From NCBI RefSeq assembly GCF_003171675.1, contig NZ_QFZQ01000014.1, positions 1 through 59,644 of the forward strand: a DNA stretch of 59,644 nt, written 5' to 3'. Source of the DNA: Reichenbachiella versicolor (GTDB taxonomy: Bacteria; Bacteroidota; Bacteroidia; Cytophagales; Cyclobacteriaceae). The position numbers were made by a program, and so were the translations under genes. Of the stretch, positions 36,276 through 45,077 are shown piece after piece (within the stretch, counting starts at the first letter, position 1; each line of letters begins with the position of its first letter). The notes beneath the pieces are model-generated. The model was not told the origin of the DNA. It ran no database searches and saw nothing but the letters and a program-made list of their open reading frames with translations.

Positions 36276-36302
36276 AAATGGTCTCACTTGATGAGACCAT
36301 TT
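36276..36302. terminator. Bidirectional terminator between recG and zinc-ribbon protein gene
   Basis: AAATGGTCTCA and TGAGACCATTT form an 11-bp perfect stem with a 5-nt loop, followed by TTAATTTTATTGTTTT on the plus strand and by TTTTGTTTT on the minus strand. It closes both convergent units. Confidence 0.8.
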
Positions 36303-36322
36303 AATTTTATTGTTTTCGCTTA

Positions 36323-37054
36323 CTAAGCATCTTGTAAACTTCTAAGTTTAGCGATACTAAACGACCTTCTTTCCTTATGACCACAATAGGTACAAGTAAA
36401 AAACTTCATTAGTTCTCCCTCTTCTTCTATTGTCGGTGATTTAATAATTTCTTCCTTGGTGACTTTTAGTGTCTGATAGTTACACTCGTCGCATCTCAAA
36501 GCATGAAGCCTACCATTGTATTTCTCAATTTTAGTATAACCAGACTCTTCGTCAATCCATACATCATAATCTACAGAAAAAGCATCTTCTTCAGCTTGCA
36601 TACCTTCATCCAAATATACATCCTCTTCTTCTTCACTCAACAATTTCATTTTTCTACCATCTGGAGAGATTCTTGGAGTAAACCTCAAAACCTTTAACCT
36701 CTTTTCTATATAAAACGGGTAGTAAAACTTCAAAATGTTTTGAATGATAACACCAGCAATGATGGCAAGCATAGTACTCATAAACAATCTTGCAAAAAAC
36801 CAAACAAAATCAGTTTCCCCTACTAGTGTGTTTACAAATACAGCCGCAGCTATAATTATTAAAAGTGAGCTATACCAAAGTAAATTAATCTCATACATAT
36901 TGATATAATCATACTTCGACTTGTAATCTTTTGTGATTATCAGCTTGATACAATGACCTAATAGGATTAAAATACCCGCCCCTGCAATAGTATATGCGAC
37001 ATAGTGCCCATACATATTCCAAGTACTTAATAGGCTTTCATCAATTTTGTTCAT
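36323..37054 (-). CDS. Membrane protein with C-terminal zinc ribbon
   Basis: I do not recognise this family. The 243-residue reading starts at MNKIDESLLSTWNMYG (ATG at 37054); the longer frame from 37129 adds 25 residues that seem non-native. Three membrane segments lie in the first half (about 15-35, 55-75 and 85-110). After an acidic linker (EEEEDVYLDEGMQAEEDAF) comes a soluble domain with two CxxC pairs: RCDECNYQTL and FTCTYCGHKERRSF, spaced about 33 residues apart, which is the form of a zinc ribbon. A nucleic-acid or protein-binding role at the membrane is possible but not shown. It lies downstream of rho on the same strand, separated by a terminator. Confidence 0.75.
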   Translation of the reverse strand: MNKIDESLLSTWNMYGHYVAYTIAGAGILILLGHCIKLIITKDYKSKYDYINMYEINLLWYSSLLIIIAAAVFVNTLVGETDFVWFFARLFMSTMLAIIAGVIIQNILKFYYPFYIEKRLKVLRFTPRISPDGRKMKLLSEEEEDVYLDEGMQAEEDAFSVDYDVWIDEESGYTKIEKYNGRLHALRCDECNYQTLKVTKEEIIKSPTIEEEGELMKFFTCTYCGHKERRSFSIAKLRSLQDA

Positions 37055-37184
37055 AGCAATCGCTTTTAAGTATATCCAAAGTGAATGTAAGCTTTCCAAG
37101 CTTAACTCTGAGTAGCCAAATATAGACAAAAAGGTCTACTCGCTATATTTAATATTTTAGAAATGATAATTGTCAAATAAAGAA

Positions 37185-37214
37185 AATGCCATTCCAGAAA
37201 ACTGAAATGGCATT
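37185..37214 (-). terminator. Terminator downstream of rho
   Basis: On the minus strand AATGCCATT and AATGGCATT form a 9-bp stem with a 12-nt loop, followed by TTCTTTATTTG. It lies 26 bp after the rho stop codon. Confidence 0.75.
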
Positions 37215-37239
37215 AAAATATTTGTGTCCTATCCGGTTT

Positions 37240-38889
37240 TTATCCGTTCATTGAAATCAAGAACTCCTCGTTGTTTCTTGTTCCTTTCATCTTTTGTAGT
37301 AAAAACTCCATAGCTTCCGACGAATTCATATCGTCCATGAATTTTCTCAAAATCCAAATTCTTGAAAGTTCTTCTTTTTCGATCAGTAAATCCTCACGAC
37401 GAGTACCAGAAGCTGGAATATCAATTGCAGGGAATACACGCTTATTAGCTAGTTTTCTATCCAACTGAAGCTCCATATTACCAGTTCCTTTGAACTCCTC
37501 AAAAATTACTTCATCCATCTTAGAGCCCGTATCAATCAGTGCTGTTGCTAGGATAGTTAATGAACCACCGTTCTCAACATTACGCGCAGCACCAAAAAAT
37601 CTCTTTGGCTTGTGAAGAGCATTAGCATCAACTCCACCAGACAAAATTTTACCACTTGACGGTACTACTGTATTGTGTGCTCTAGCTAGCCTTGTAATAG
37701 AATCCAATAGAATCACCACGTCATGACCACACTCTACCATTCTCTTAGCTTTCTCGAGAACAATATTTGCCACTTTCACATGTTTTTCAGCTTGCTCATC
37801 AAAAGTAGAAGCTATTACTTCTGCTTTCACGCTCCTAGCCATGTCTGTCACTTCTTCGGGTCTTTCATCTATCAGTAAGATCATCAAGTAAACTTCAGGA
37901 TGATTTTCAGCGATAGCATTTGCCACGTTTTTCAACAAAACGGTCTTACCTGTTTTCGGTTGAGCCACGATCATACCTCTCTGACCTTTACCAATAGGGG
38001 CAAACATGTCCATTACTCTTGTAGAATAATCACCTGACTTTGTACTCAAGTTGATTTTCTCTTCAGGAAAAAGTGGTGTTAAGTATTGGAATGGTACTCT
38101 ATCTCTGATTTCCTCTGTAGTCTTACCGTTTACAGTAGTAACTTTGAGTAGCGCAAAGTACTTTTCTCCATCTTTAGGAGGTCTAATTGATCCTATAACC
38201 GAATCTCCTGTTTTTAAACCAAAAAGCTTAATCTGTGATGGAGAAACATAAATATCATCTGGACTGGCTAAATAATTGTAGTCACTTGATCTCAAAAATC
38301 CATATCCATCCTGCATTATTTCGAGAACACCACCATTTTCTATAGCGCCATCGAACTCCTTAATCACAGCGTTATACTCTGCTTTTTTATTCTTTTGCTC
38401 TTGACGCTTATCTTGGCGCTCTTTTCTATCGTTAGTGTTGGTATTCTCCTGTTTTTCTGGTTTTTCATCCTGAGAAGAATTCTCTGATTTCGCTTTATCC
38501 TGAGGTTGTTTTTCTTGTCGAGGTTTTCTTGGCCTTCTTTCCTTTTTCTCGCCAGCTTCCTTATCAGCAGCTTCTAAATTAAATGAGGCCAATACGTCAT
38601 CAGTCTTTTCATCAGACTTAACTTTTTGTTCCTTAGCAGGCTTCTCCTCCTCCTTCTTCTCTTCAGGTTCTGGAGTACTTTTTACGACGATAGATTCTGA
38701 ATCTCTTGTAGACTTGATTTTCTGATCGGCTTCTGCTCCTACCGCAGCTGGATTGACTGCCTGCTCATCCAATATCATATAGATAAGATCCTTCTTAGCA
38801 GCTTTTTTGTAATTTTTAATGTTTAGACCTTCTGCGATTTCTCTCAGTTCAGAAAGTAGCCTGTCATTAAGTTCTTCGATGTTGTACAT
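37240..38889 (-). CDS. rho: Transcription termination factor Rho
   Basis: Rho is a hexameric RNA-dependent ATPase that terminates transcription. I chose the ATG at 38889 ([19 protein letters not shown]), which starts the Rho_N helical domain; the ORF could extend 13 codons upstream. Residues about 48-172 are a long charged insertion rich in K, E, Q and D, typical of Bacteroidota Rho. The RNA-binding cold-shock domain begins near 185 ([16 protein letters not shown]). The ATPase core follows with Walker [30 protein letters not shown], the [11 protein letters not shown] motif and the Q/R-loop [21 protein letters not shown]. Transcribed alone. Confidence 0.96.
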   Translation of the reverse strand: MYNIEELNDRLLSELREIAEGLNIKNYKKAAKKDLIYMILDEQAVNPAAVGAEADQKIKSTRDSESIVVKSTPEPEEKKEEEKPAKEQKVKSDEKTDDVLASFNLEAADKEAGEKKERRPRKPRQEKQPQDKAKSENSSQDEKPEKQENTNTNDRKERQDKRQEQKNKKAEYNAVIKEFDGAIENGGVLEIMQDGYGFLRSSDYNYLASPDDIYVSPSQIKLFGLKTGDSVIGSIRPPKDGEKYFALLKVTTVNGKTTEEIRDRVPFQYLTPLFPEEKINLSTKSGDYSTRVMDMFAPIGKGQRGMIVAQPKTGKTVLLKNVANAIAENHPEVYLMILLIDERPEEVTDMARSVKAEVIASTFDEQAEKHVKVANIVLEKAKRMVECGHDVVILLDSITRLARAHNTVVPSSGKILSGGVDANALHKPKRFFGAARNVENGGSLTILATALIDTGSKMDEVIFEEFKGTGNMELQLDRKLANKRVFPAIDIPASGTRREDLLIEKEELSRIWILRKFMDDMNSSEAMEFLLQKMKGTRNNEEFLISMNG

Positions 38890-39126
38890 ATAATTAATCG
38901 ATGAGGATGCTCGCTTCGGAGCAAGCACTTATTTTGTTAGAAAAGAAAATTATAAGAATATAATTTGAAGTACGGCTTAAGGTATTTTGCTCGAAATGCG
39001 TAATAAATAAGCCCGAATGAATAATATGACACAATAATATGGCAATGCACGATCTTTCACAAACAATTGGAAATATATTTCCTTTTATAAAACAGCCCTA
39101 TTACTCTCCTAAATCAGGCATTATTA

Positions 39127-39134
39127 TAAATTTG
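39127..39134 (+). promoter_or_regulatory. Candidate -7 element upstream of serS
   Basis: TAAATTTG matches the TANNTTTG consensus exactly and lies 23 bp before the serS start codon. The -33 region shows no clear TTTG. Confidence 0.35.
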
Positions 39135-39157
39135 CGATCTTTAATAAATACACGACT

Positions 39158-40432
39158 ATGTTACTTGTTTCAGAGATCATTGCAAATAAGGATGTCTACA
39201 CTGCTGGACTTCTCAAAAGAGGAATCGAAAATGCCGAGATGCTACTAGATGAAATTATTTCTTTGGATAGTGATCGCAAATCCACTCAGACTAAACAAGA
39301 TGAACTCTTAGCTGAAGCTAATAATGCTGCAAAATCTATAGGAGCATTGATGAAACAGGGCAAAAAAGAAGAAGCTGAAGCCGTCAAAATAAAGTCTTCT
39401 GAACTTAAGGCTCGAACCAAAGAGTTAGGAACCAAATTAGAGGAAATAAAGGCAGATCTTCAAAACAAACTTTATCAAATCCCAAACATCCCAAATAAAG
39501 ATGTACCCACTGGTCAAACAGAGGAAGATAATGAAGTGTTATTTACTGTTGACTCCTTACCACAATTAACTGATGACAGTCTAGCTCATTGGGACCTAAT
39601 TAAAAAGTATGACATTATTGACTTTGATCTTGGAATCAAGATAACTGGAGCTGGCTTTCCTGTTTACAAAGGAAAAGGTGCTAAGCTCCAAAGAGCATTG
39701 GTTAATTTCTTTTTGGATCAAGCCGAAGAAGCTGGTTATAATGAAGTTCAACCTCCAATAGTTATAAATGAAGCATCTGGGTATGGAACAGGTCAACTGC
39801 CTGACAAAGAAGGTCAGATGTATCAATTGACTAATTCTGATTTATATTTAATACCTACTGCAGAAGTACCGATAACAAACCTATATCGAGACCAAATAGT
39901 CGACGAAAAAGATCTCCCTATCAAACATGTTGGTTTCACCCCATGTTTTAGAAGAGAAGCTGGATCTTGGGGGGCACATGTCAGAGGACTTAACAGACTT
40001 CATCAATTTGATAAAGTAGAGATTGTACAAATCGAGCATCCTGACAAATCTTTTGAGACTTTGGACACAATGGTTAAACACGTAGAATCATTGTTAAAAA
40101 AATTAGAACTTCCTTACAGGTTATTGAAGCTATGTGCTGGCGACCTTGGTTTCACTTCTTGCATCACTTATGATTTCGAAGTATACTCGGCAGCTCAAAA
40201 GAAGTGGTTGGAAGTAAGTTCTGTAAGTAACTTTAAAAACTACCAAGCGAATAGGTTGAAGTTGAGATACAAAGACTCTAATAATAAAAAGCAACTTGCC
40301 CATACATTAAATGGTAGTGCATTAGCATTACCTAGAATAATGGCTGCACTATTAGAAAACGGTCAGACTGCAGATGGAATCAATATTCCATTAGCACTAA
40401 GACCTTACACAAGATTTGATAAAATTTCCTGA
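39158..40432 (+). CDS. serS: Seryl-tRNA synthetase
   Basis: This class II synthetase charges tRNA-Ser. The 424-residue protein has the N-terminal coiled-coil arm that clasps the tRNA long variable arm (about residues 30-105, SDRKSTQTKQDELLAEANNA onward), then the catalytic domain with motif 1 (about 170-195, AEEAGYNEVQPPIVIN), TAEVPITNLYRDQI, motif 2 FRREAGSWGAHVRGLNRLHQF, and motif 3 NGSALALPRIMAALLENGQ near the C-terminus. The start fits the family. The GNAT acetyltransferase gene begins on the last base of its stop codon, giving translational coupling. Confidence 0.96.
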   Translation: MLLVSEIIANKDVYTAGLLKRGIENAEMLLDEIISLDSDRKSTQTKQDELLAEANNAAKSIGALMKQGKKEEAEAVKIKSSELKARTKELGTKLEEIKADLQNKLYQIPNIPNKDVPTGQTEEDNEVLFTVDSLPQLTDDSLAHWDLIKKYDIIDFDLGIKITGAGFPVYKGKGAKLQRALVNFFLDQAEEAGYNEVQPPIVINEASGYGTGQLPDKEGQMYQLTNSDLYLIPTAEVPITNLYRDQIVDEKDLPIKHVGFTPCFRREAGSWGAHVRGLNRLHQFDKVEIVQIEHPDKSFETLDTMVKHVESLLKKLELPYRLLKLCAGDLGFTSCITYDFEVYSAAQKKWLEVSSVSNFKNYQANRLKLRYKDSNNKKQLAHTLNGSALALPRIMAALLENGQTADGINIPLALRPYTRFDKIS

Positions 40433-40881
40433 TGGCAATAACAGTTCGAAATGGCTTAAAAACAGATTTACCAAAAGTATTTGAACTAATCAAAGAATTG
40501 GCTGAATTTGAAAAAGCACCAAACGAAGTAGATAATACAATTGAAATGATGGAAGAAGACGGATTTGGCGACAATCCAGTCTTCGGATTTTTGATAGCCG
40601 AAGAAGAAGGCAATACAGTAGGCATGTCTTTGTACTATTATAGGTATTCTACTTGGAAAGGCAGAAGACTCTATCTTGAAGATTTAATAGTAACAGAATC
40701 CTACAGAGGTAAAGGAGTAGGTTCCGCTCTCATGGATGCTACTATAAACTATGCCAAAGAAGTCGGGTGCACAGGCATGATGTGGCAGGCGTTAGACTGG
40801 AATACGCCCGCCTTAGATTTTTATAAAAAATATGGAGCAACTTTCGACAACGAATGGGTAAATTGTAGTCTACAGTTTTAA
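40432..40881 (+). CDS. GNAT family N-acetyltransferase
   Basis: This is a 149-residue acetyltransferase of the diamine (SSAT-like) subgroup. Visible are ITVRNGLKTDLPKVFELIKELAEFE at the N-terminus, YLEDLIVTESYRGKGVGSALM with the R/Q-x-x-G-x-G/A CoA-binding motif (about 83-100), and the tail WQALDWNTPALDFYKKYGA. These features match spermidine/spermine N1-acetyltransferase-like members, so a polyamine or diamine substrate is plausible but inferred. It overlaps serS by one base; its 3' end overlaps the convergent DUF4286 gene by 4 bp. Confidence 0.88.
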   Translation: MAITVRNGLKTDLPKVFELIKELAEFEKAPNEVDNTIEMMEEDGFGDNPVFGFLIAEEEGNTVGMSLYYYRYSTWKGRRLYLEDLIVTESYRGKGVGSALMDATINYAKEVGCTGMMWQALDWNTPALDFYKKYGATFDNEWVNCSLQF

Positions 40882-41180
40882 TATATTTGTTCCAACATTG
40901 TTCTAAAATCTACAACTTTGTCACCGTATCTACGATAAACCTTAACTTGTAATGCTTCACCATAATTAGCTTGAAACGACAAAACCTTATTTACATTCTT
41001 TGCAAAATATTGAATGGCATAAGTATTGCCTTGATCTTCATTAACTAGTAACCTAAAGATTTTATATGATTCAAATAGCTTAGCAGCCATCACTTCAGGG
41101 ATGTGTTCTTTCTGCATCCAAGCCAGCCAATCCTTCTCAACTGTTTTATCCACATTAACCGTTACATTATATAATACCAT
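40878..41180 (-). CDS. DUF4286 family protein
   Basis: This 100-residue cytoplasmic protein matches DUF4286, a small Bacteroidota family with a ferredoxin-like/dimeric alpha-beta-barrel pattern. It shows LYNVTVNVDKTVEKDWLAWMQKEHIPEVM at the N-terminus, which is typical, and a YAIQYFAKN strand in the second half. The function is unknown. It is a single gene, convergent with the acetyltransferase with a 4-bp overlap, and divergent from the HNH gene. Confidence 0.85.
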   Translation of the reverse strand: MVLYNVTVNVDKTVEKDWLAWMQKEHIPEVMAAKLFESYKIFRLLVNEDQGNTYAIQYFAKNVNKVLSFQANYGEALQVKVYRRYGDKVVDFRTMLEQIY

Positions 41181-41305
41181 GGTTTTTAGTCACTTATTTA
41201 AAAAATCGTAGAAATTATACGGGTATTCATCGAAAGTCCAAAATTAATAGCTGATAACCGTATTACATTTACTTGCAGTAGAAGAATTAATTATATATAA
41301 AGCTT

Positions 41306-41788
41306 ATGAGCTTGCAGCGAATAGAGAGAGAAAAAGAAGTCTGGAAAGACATAGATGGATTTTCCAACTATGAAGTTTCCAACAGAGGTAAAATTAAAAG
41401 AAAAGACAGAAAAATAAAGCGAAAAGGTTCTGAGAATCTGGTAACGCTCAAGTCTAAAATCATGAAACAGCGCTGGAACAAAGCGTGTAAATGTTTTTTC
41501 CTTGACTTACTAGATGATGAGGGCAAACGCAAAACTGTCTATCCACACAAAGAAGTTGCCAGAGCATTTTGTATAAATGTGATGCCTTCCGAATTTACAA
41601 TGATTATTCATCTTGATAATAATCCAAAAAACAATGATTCAACGAATCTTGAATGGGTAACAAGCTCTGATCACATGTCATTCCAATTCGAAGTCGGCAA
41701 TAAAGACAACTACAAAGTGTGGAAAACACGAAAGAAAAAGTACAAAAATGGTTTTAAACCAAAGCCGGTAAAAGAAACTGTTGAATAA
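41306..41788 (+). CDS. NUMOD4/HNH endonuclease-like protein
   Basis: This 160-residue basic protein starts with a NUMOD4 motif (about 10-30, EVWKDIDGFSNYEVSNRGKI), a DNA-recognition module known from homing endonucleases and phage proteins. An HNH_3-type core follows (about 79-120): YPHKEVARAF with His81, IIHLDNNPKNN with His102, and TNLEWVTSSDH. The arrangement matches free-standing HNH endonucleases. It ends 5 bp before the convergent TPR-CHAT gene. No intron or intein is seen in the neighbours, so it is probably a solitary nuclease or a mobile remnant; its high lysine content fits a DNA-binding protein. Confidence 0.85.
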   Translation: MSLQRIEREKEVWKDIDGFSNYEVSNRGKIKRKDRKIKRKGSENLVTLKSKIMKQRWNKACKCFFLDLLDDEGKRKTVYPHKEVARAFCINVMPSEFTMIIHLDNNPKNNDSTNLEWVTSSDHMSFQFEVGNKDNYKVWKTRKKKYKNGFKPKPVKETVE

Positions 41789-41793
41789 GCCAC

Positions 41794-44700
41794 TTATTTT
41801 CCCATTAGAACAAATGGAGACCAATAATATGGGTGGGCAAACTGCCCACCTTGATCAATCATCTTGAGTTTTGCCTTACGCAACGCGTAGGAATAACTCA
41901 AGCTTTGATCAAATTCTTTGGGCACATGGAATGGTAAAAAGTTCTTGTAATAATTAATCATCAGATCTTTTGTTGAAGCATCTGACACTTTCCAGAGAGA
42001 AACTGTCAAATTCTTTGCTCCAGCGTATATTAAAGCTCTGGTCAATCCGATTATTCCTTGACCAGTTTCAATTCTACCTAAACCTGTTTCACACGCAGAT
42101 AGTGTTACTAACTCTGCGTTCAGGTCTATATTGTATATTTCTCCCGAAAATAAAATACCATCTTCCTCATTGGTCAATGTATCCATAGTCAGCATAATTC
42201 CCGAGAATTCTGGCTCATCTTGGTTTACAAAACCATGAGAAGCGATATGAATATACTTATACTTACCCATCTCTCCTGACTTTGCCACTTCTTCCTTAGC
42301 GTCATAATAAATGAATTCATCAGCTATTTTACCATTATCGTGAAATATAGAATCTATTGTCAAGACTTCTATCTCAGTACCTGGCAATGGAATCAATTCG
42401 GAAGTAGGCATATTAATACCTCTTCTCAGATTATATGCTTTTTGATCATCATCGTAAGATTTCTTTTTAGCATTTTTCAATGCATCCACTGCGTGACCAA
42501 AAGTAACTGGTGCTAACACCATTCCTTCCTGATCAGCCTTGGCTCTTATGAGTTTCTCATTTTTAAAGGTTTTATAAAGTAAGTTCGCCGAAAACGTATA
42601 TGAAAGATTGTAATCTCGTACTAAATAGGGTAATTTACTGAAGTCAATATTATCAGAATTTGGAAAATTCTCGGTCAATAACAGCTCAAAAGGAATAGTT
42701 GCCATAATACCATCTTGGACGATTATTATATTCTTAATTCTATCTGGAACATCTTTTGGAAACAGCTGTTCATACATTTCTCTAGCATATCTAAGGTAAA
42801 TTTCATTACTCTTGAAGAGAACTCCTTTTCGTATAGCTTTCACACTTCTATCGTAATCTTTTTTCTTATATCTCTTCTCGATTCTCATTTCCTGATTATC
42901 AATTTGAGCAATATAAATACTGTCAGAAGTGAGAAAATACGAGAGCATCATAGTAGAGTCATCCAAAAATGACTTAATATCCTCAAGAGGGGTAACACTA
43001 ACATCATATTTTAAGTCGTAATACTTTGGATAATCATGTTCCATGCGTTCGATCAACTCTTCGTATTGTCTATTAGCCTTGAATAGTTCACGTTGATAAT
43101 ATTCTAGCATGGCACTATCTGGATTAGCAGATAGTTCTTGAGTGTAGCTGTTTATTATTTCCTTAAGTTCAATTTCTCTATCGAGCAATTCATCAGGTAA
43201 CCCTCCAAATGACTTTGCATTGGACTCTGCCAATGATGAAAACAAAATAGCTCCTTTCTTCTTTTCAGTAAAGTAGAAAAACCTATTCTCATACTCCGCC
43301 TTTTTGTTTTTATACGTAGCATCAGGACTTATATAACTTACATTACTTGGAGATATTAAATTCATTAATGCATAAGAGGCATTCACAGATGATTCATAAA
43401 CCTTAGATGAAAGTTTACTAAGTTGAATTTGGTCTCGACGATCATAATAAGTTTGTCTAATCTGCTCTACTAGACTATCACTTTTCACAAAACTATTGAG
43501 CGAAACATCAAGTCCTTTGACGTTTTTACTTCGACTAAATCCCTCTTCAAGCAATTCTGCTTTATAACTCATGTATAGCATCAGCTCGTAATTATTGAAG
43601 AAATTGGTCAATACCGGATTAACGAAGATATTTTTTTCTTCAAAATCGATAATACTGGAATTAATAGCTTCCTGACAGTAGTTGAGTGCTTCTTGTATTC
43701 TGCCAGTCTCACCATAGATTCTAGCTAATTGATAGTAGTCTGCTGCTACATCAGGATTAGTATTCCCATGGATTGCCTTGTCAATTTTCAATGCTCTTTC
43801 ACAATAACGTATTGACAACTCAAAATCACCAAAGAAATAATAGATACTACCAAGATTATTATTGACTCTAGCAGTATTGACATGATTCTCCCCTACTAGA
43901 TTCCAATTGACTTCCATCACCTTATTATAGTAATCAAGTGCTTCTCTAAATCTCTCTTGGTACATATATACATTACCCATTCCAAGATACGCGCGAACCG
44001 TACTCTGATGTTCTAAACCTATTGTCTGTTCAAAGAGGTTAACGGCTTTTTGATAGTATTCCAGTGATTTATCATAATTTGACTTATTCTTATAAATATC
44101 TGCAAAACCCAAGAAGATCGCCCCATACTTTGGATTCATTTCATGCAAAAACATCTGATAAATAACGAGAGCCTGTCTGTAGTACTGAAGTGCTAAATCA
44201 TTTTGTCCACTAGTTTTATATATATCTGCGATGCCGACATAAGTTGTTGCTACATCTGGATGATTCTCTCCGAAAGCTTTTTTATTAATAGATAATGCCT
44301 TTTCATAATACTGAGTCGCAAGATTGTAAGAACCTTTATTTCGATACAAATTACCTAGGCTCAAATAGGAATTAGCAACATACGGATGATCCTTGCCTAA
44401 AATCCTAATATTTGATTCAAGTGCAGTTTGAAAATGTCTAAATGCTTCTTCGTATTGGTGCTTACCGAAATATACATTCCCAATCCCCAAACTAGTAGGA
44501 GCAGAAAAAAGCACCTCATCATGCACTTCATGATTCGCAATCTTTAAAGCCTCTTCATACTCTTTAAGTGCTAACTCATGACGCCCTGTGAGATAGTGAA
44601 TATTACCAATATTATTAAGAGCATTTGCACGTTCGATATCCCACGCACCTAAATACTCCTTTGCCATATCAAAAGCCTCTTGAGCTAATCTAAGGGCTTC

Positions 44701-44946
44701 GTCTAACTCAAAAGTCCCACAAAGGTTTTCTGAAATTTTATTGTCTGACGCTACAACTCCTCTCCAGTAACTTTCCTTAAGATAAATCTCTCTGGCTTTC
44801 TCAAAATGATAAACCGAACTATCATGTTTGTTGTAAAGCAAAAACTCGTCTCCTTGCTCATAGTGACGATCTGCTAGATCTATCTGGGCCTGCCCAGATA
44901 GAAAAATTAAGGTGAATACGATGGATAAACAGGTAGTTTTTAACAA
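41794..44946 (-). CDS. Second exported TPR-CHAT protease-like protein (1050 residues)
   Basis: A signal peptide (residues 1-20, FLSGQAQ) indicates export. About ten TPRs fill residues 25-450, many of the 42-residue kinesin-light-chain kind (GENHPDVATTYVGIADIYKT and similar). A helical linker (about 460-640) leads to a CHAT domain (about 690-1050) with catalytic His904 (IHIASHGFV) and Cys952 (LSACETGLGR), and the tail HPYYWSPFVLMGK. It is about 280 residues shorter than the TPR-CHAT protein at 22036-26025. It is not in an operon: the HNH gene is convergent 5 bp away and an OmpL47-like gene is divergent upstream. The two proteins are probably paralogues. Substrate unknown. Confidence 0.9.
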   Translation of the reverse strand: MLKTTCLSIVFTLIFLSGQAQIDLADRHYEQGDEFLLYNKHDSSVYHFEKAREIYLKESYWRGVVASDNKISENLCGTFELDEALRLAQEAFDMAKEYLGAWDIERANALNNIGNIHYLTGRHELALKEYEEALKIANHEVHDEVLFSAPTSLGIGNVYFGKHQYEEAFRHFQTALESNIRILGKDHPYVANSYLSLGNLYRNKGSYNLATQYYEKALSINKKAFGENHPDVATTYVGIADIYKTSGQNDLALQYYRQALVIYQMFLHEMNPKYGAIFLGFADIYKNKSNYDKSLEYYQKAVNLFEQTIGLEHQSTVRAYLGMGNVYMYQERFREALDYYNKVMEVNWNLVGENHVNTARVNNNLGSIYYFFGDFELSIRYCERALKIDKAIHGNTNPDVAADYYQLARIYGETGRIQEALNYCQEAINSSIIDFEEKNIFVNPVLTNFFNNYELMLYMSYKAELLEEGFSRSKNVKGLDVSLNSFVKSDSLVEQIRQTYYDRRDQIQLSKLSSKVYESSVNASYALMNLISPSNVSYISPDATYKNKKAEYENRFFYFTEKKKGAILFSSLAESNAKSFGGLPDELLDREIELKEIINSYTQELSANPDSAMLEYYQRELFKANRQYEELIERMEHDYPKYYDLKYDVSVTPLEDIKSFLDDSTMMLSYFLTSDSIYIAQIDNQEMRIEKRYKKKDYDRSVKAIRKGVLFKSNEIYLRYAREMYEQLFPKDVPDRIKNIIIVQDGIMATIPFELLLTENFPNSDNIDFSKLPYLVRDYNLSYTFSANLLYKTFKNEKLIRAKADQEGMVLAPVTFGHAVDALKNAKKKSYDDDQKAYNLRRGINMPTSELIPLPGTEIEVLTIDSIFHDNGKIADEFIYYDAKEEVAKSGEMGKYKYIHIASHGFVNQDEPEFSGIMLTMDTLTNEEDGILFSGEIYNIDLNAELVTLSACETGLGRIETGQGIIGLTRALIYAGAKNLTVSLWKVSDASTKDLMINYYKNFLPFHVPKEFDQSLSYSYALRKAKLKMIDQGGQFAHPYYWSPFVLMGK

Positions 44947-45077
44947 GAATCTTATTTTAAATGAATAGCCTATTTTTATTAATAAGCATATGCGATGTTA
45001 ATAATTTTTTCTTGATCTTACATGCTTAAATAAAGCATTCTTAGTTGAAATTTTTTACCCATATTAACATAAATAAT

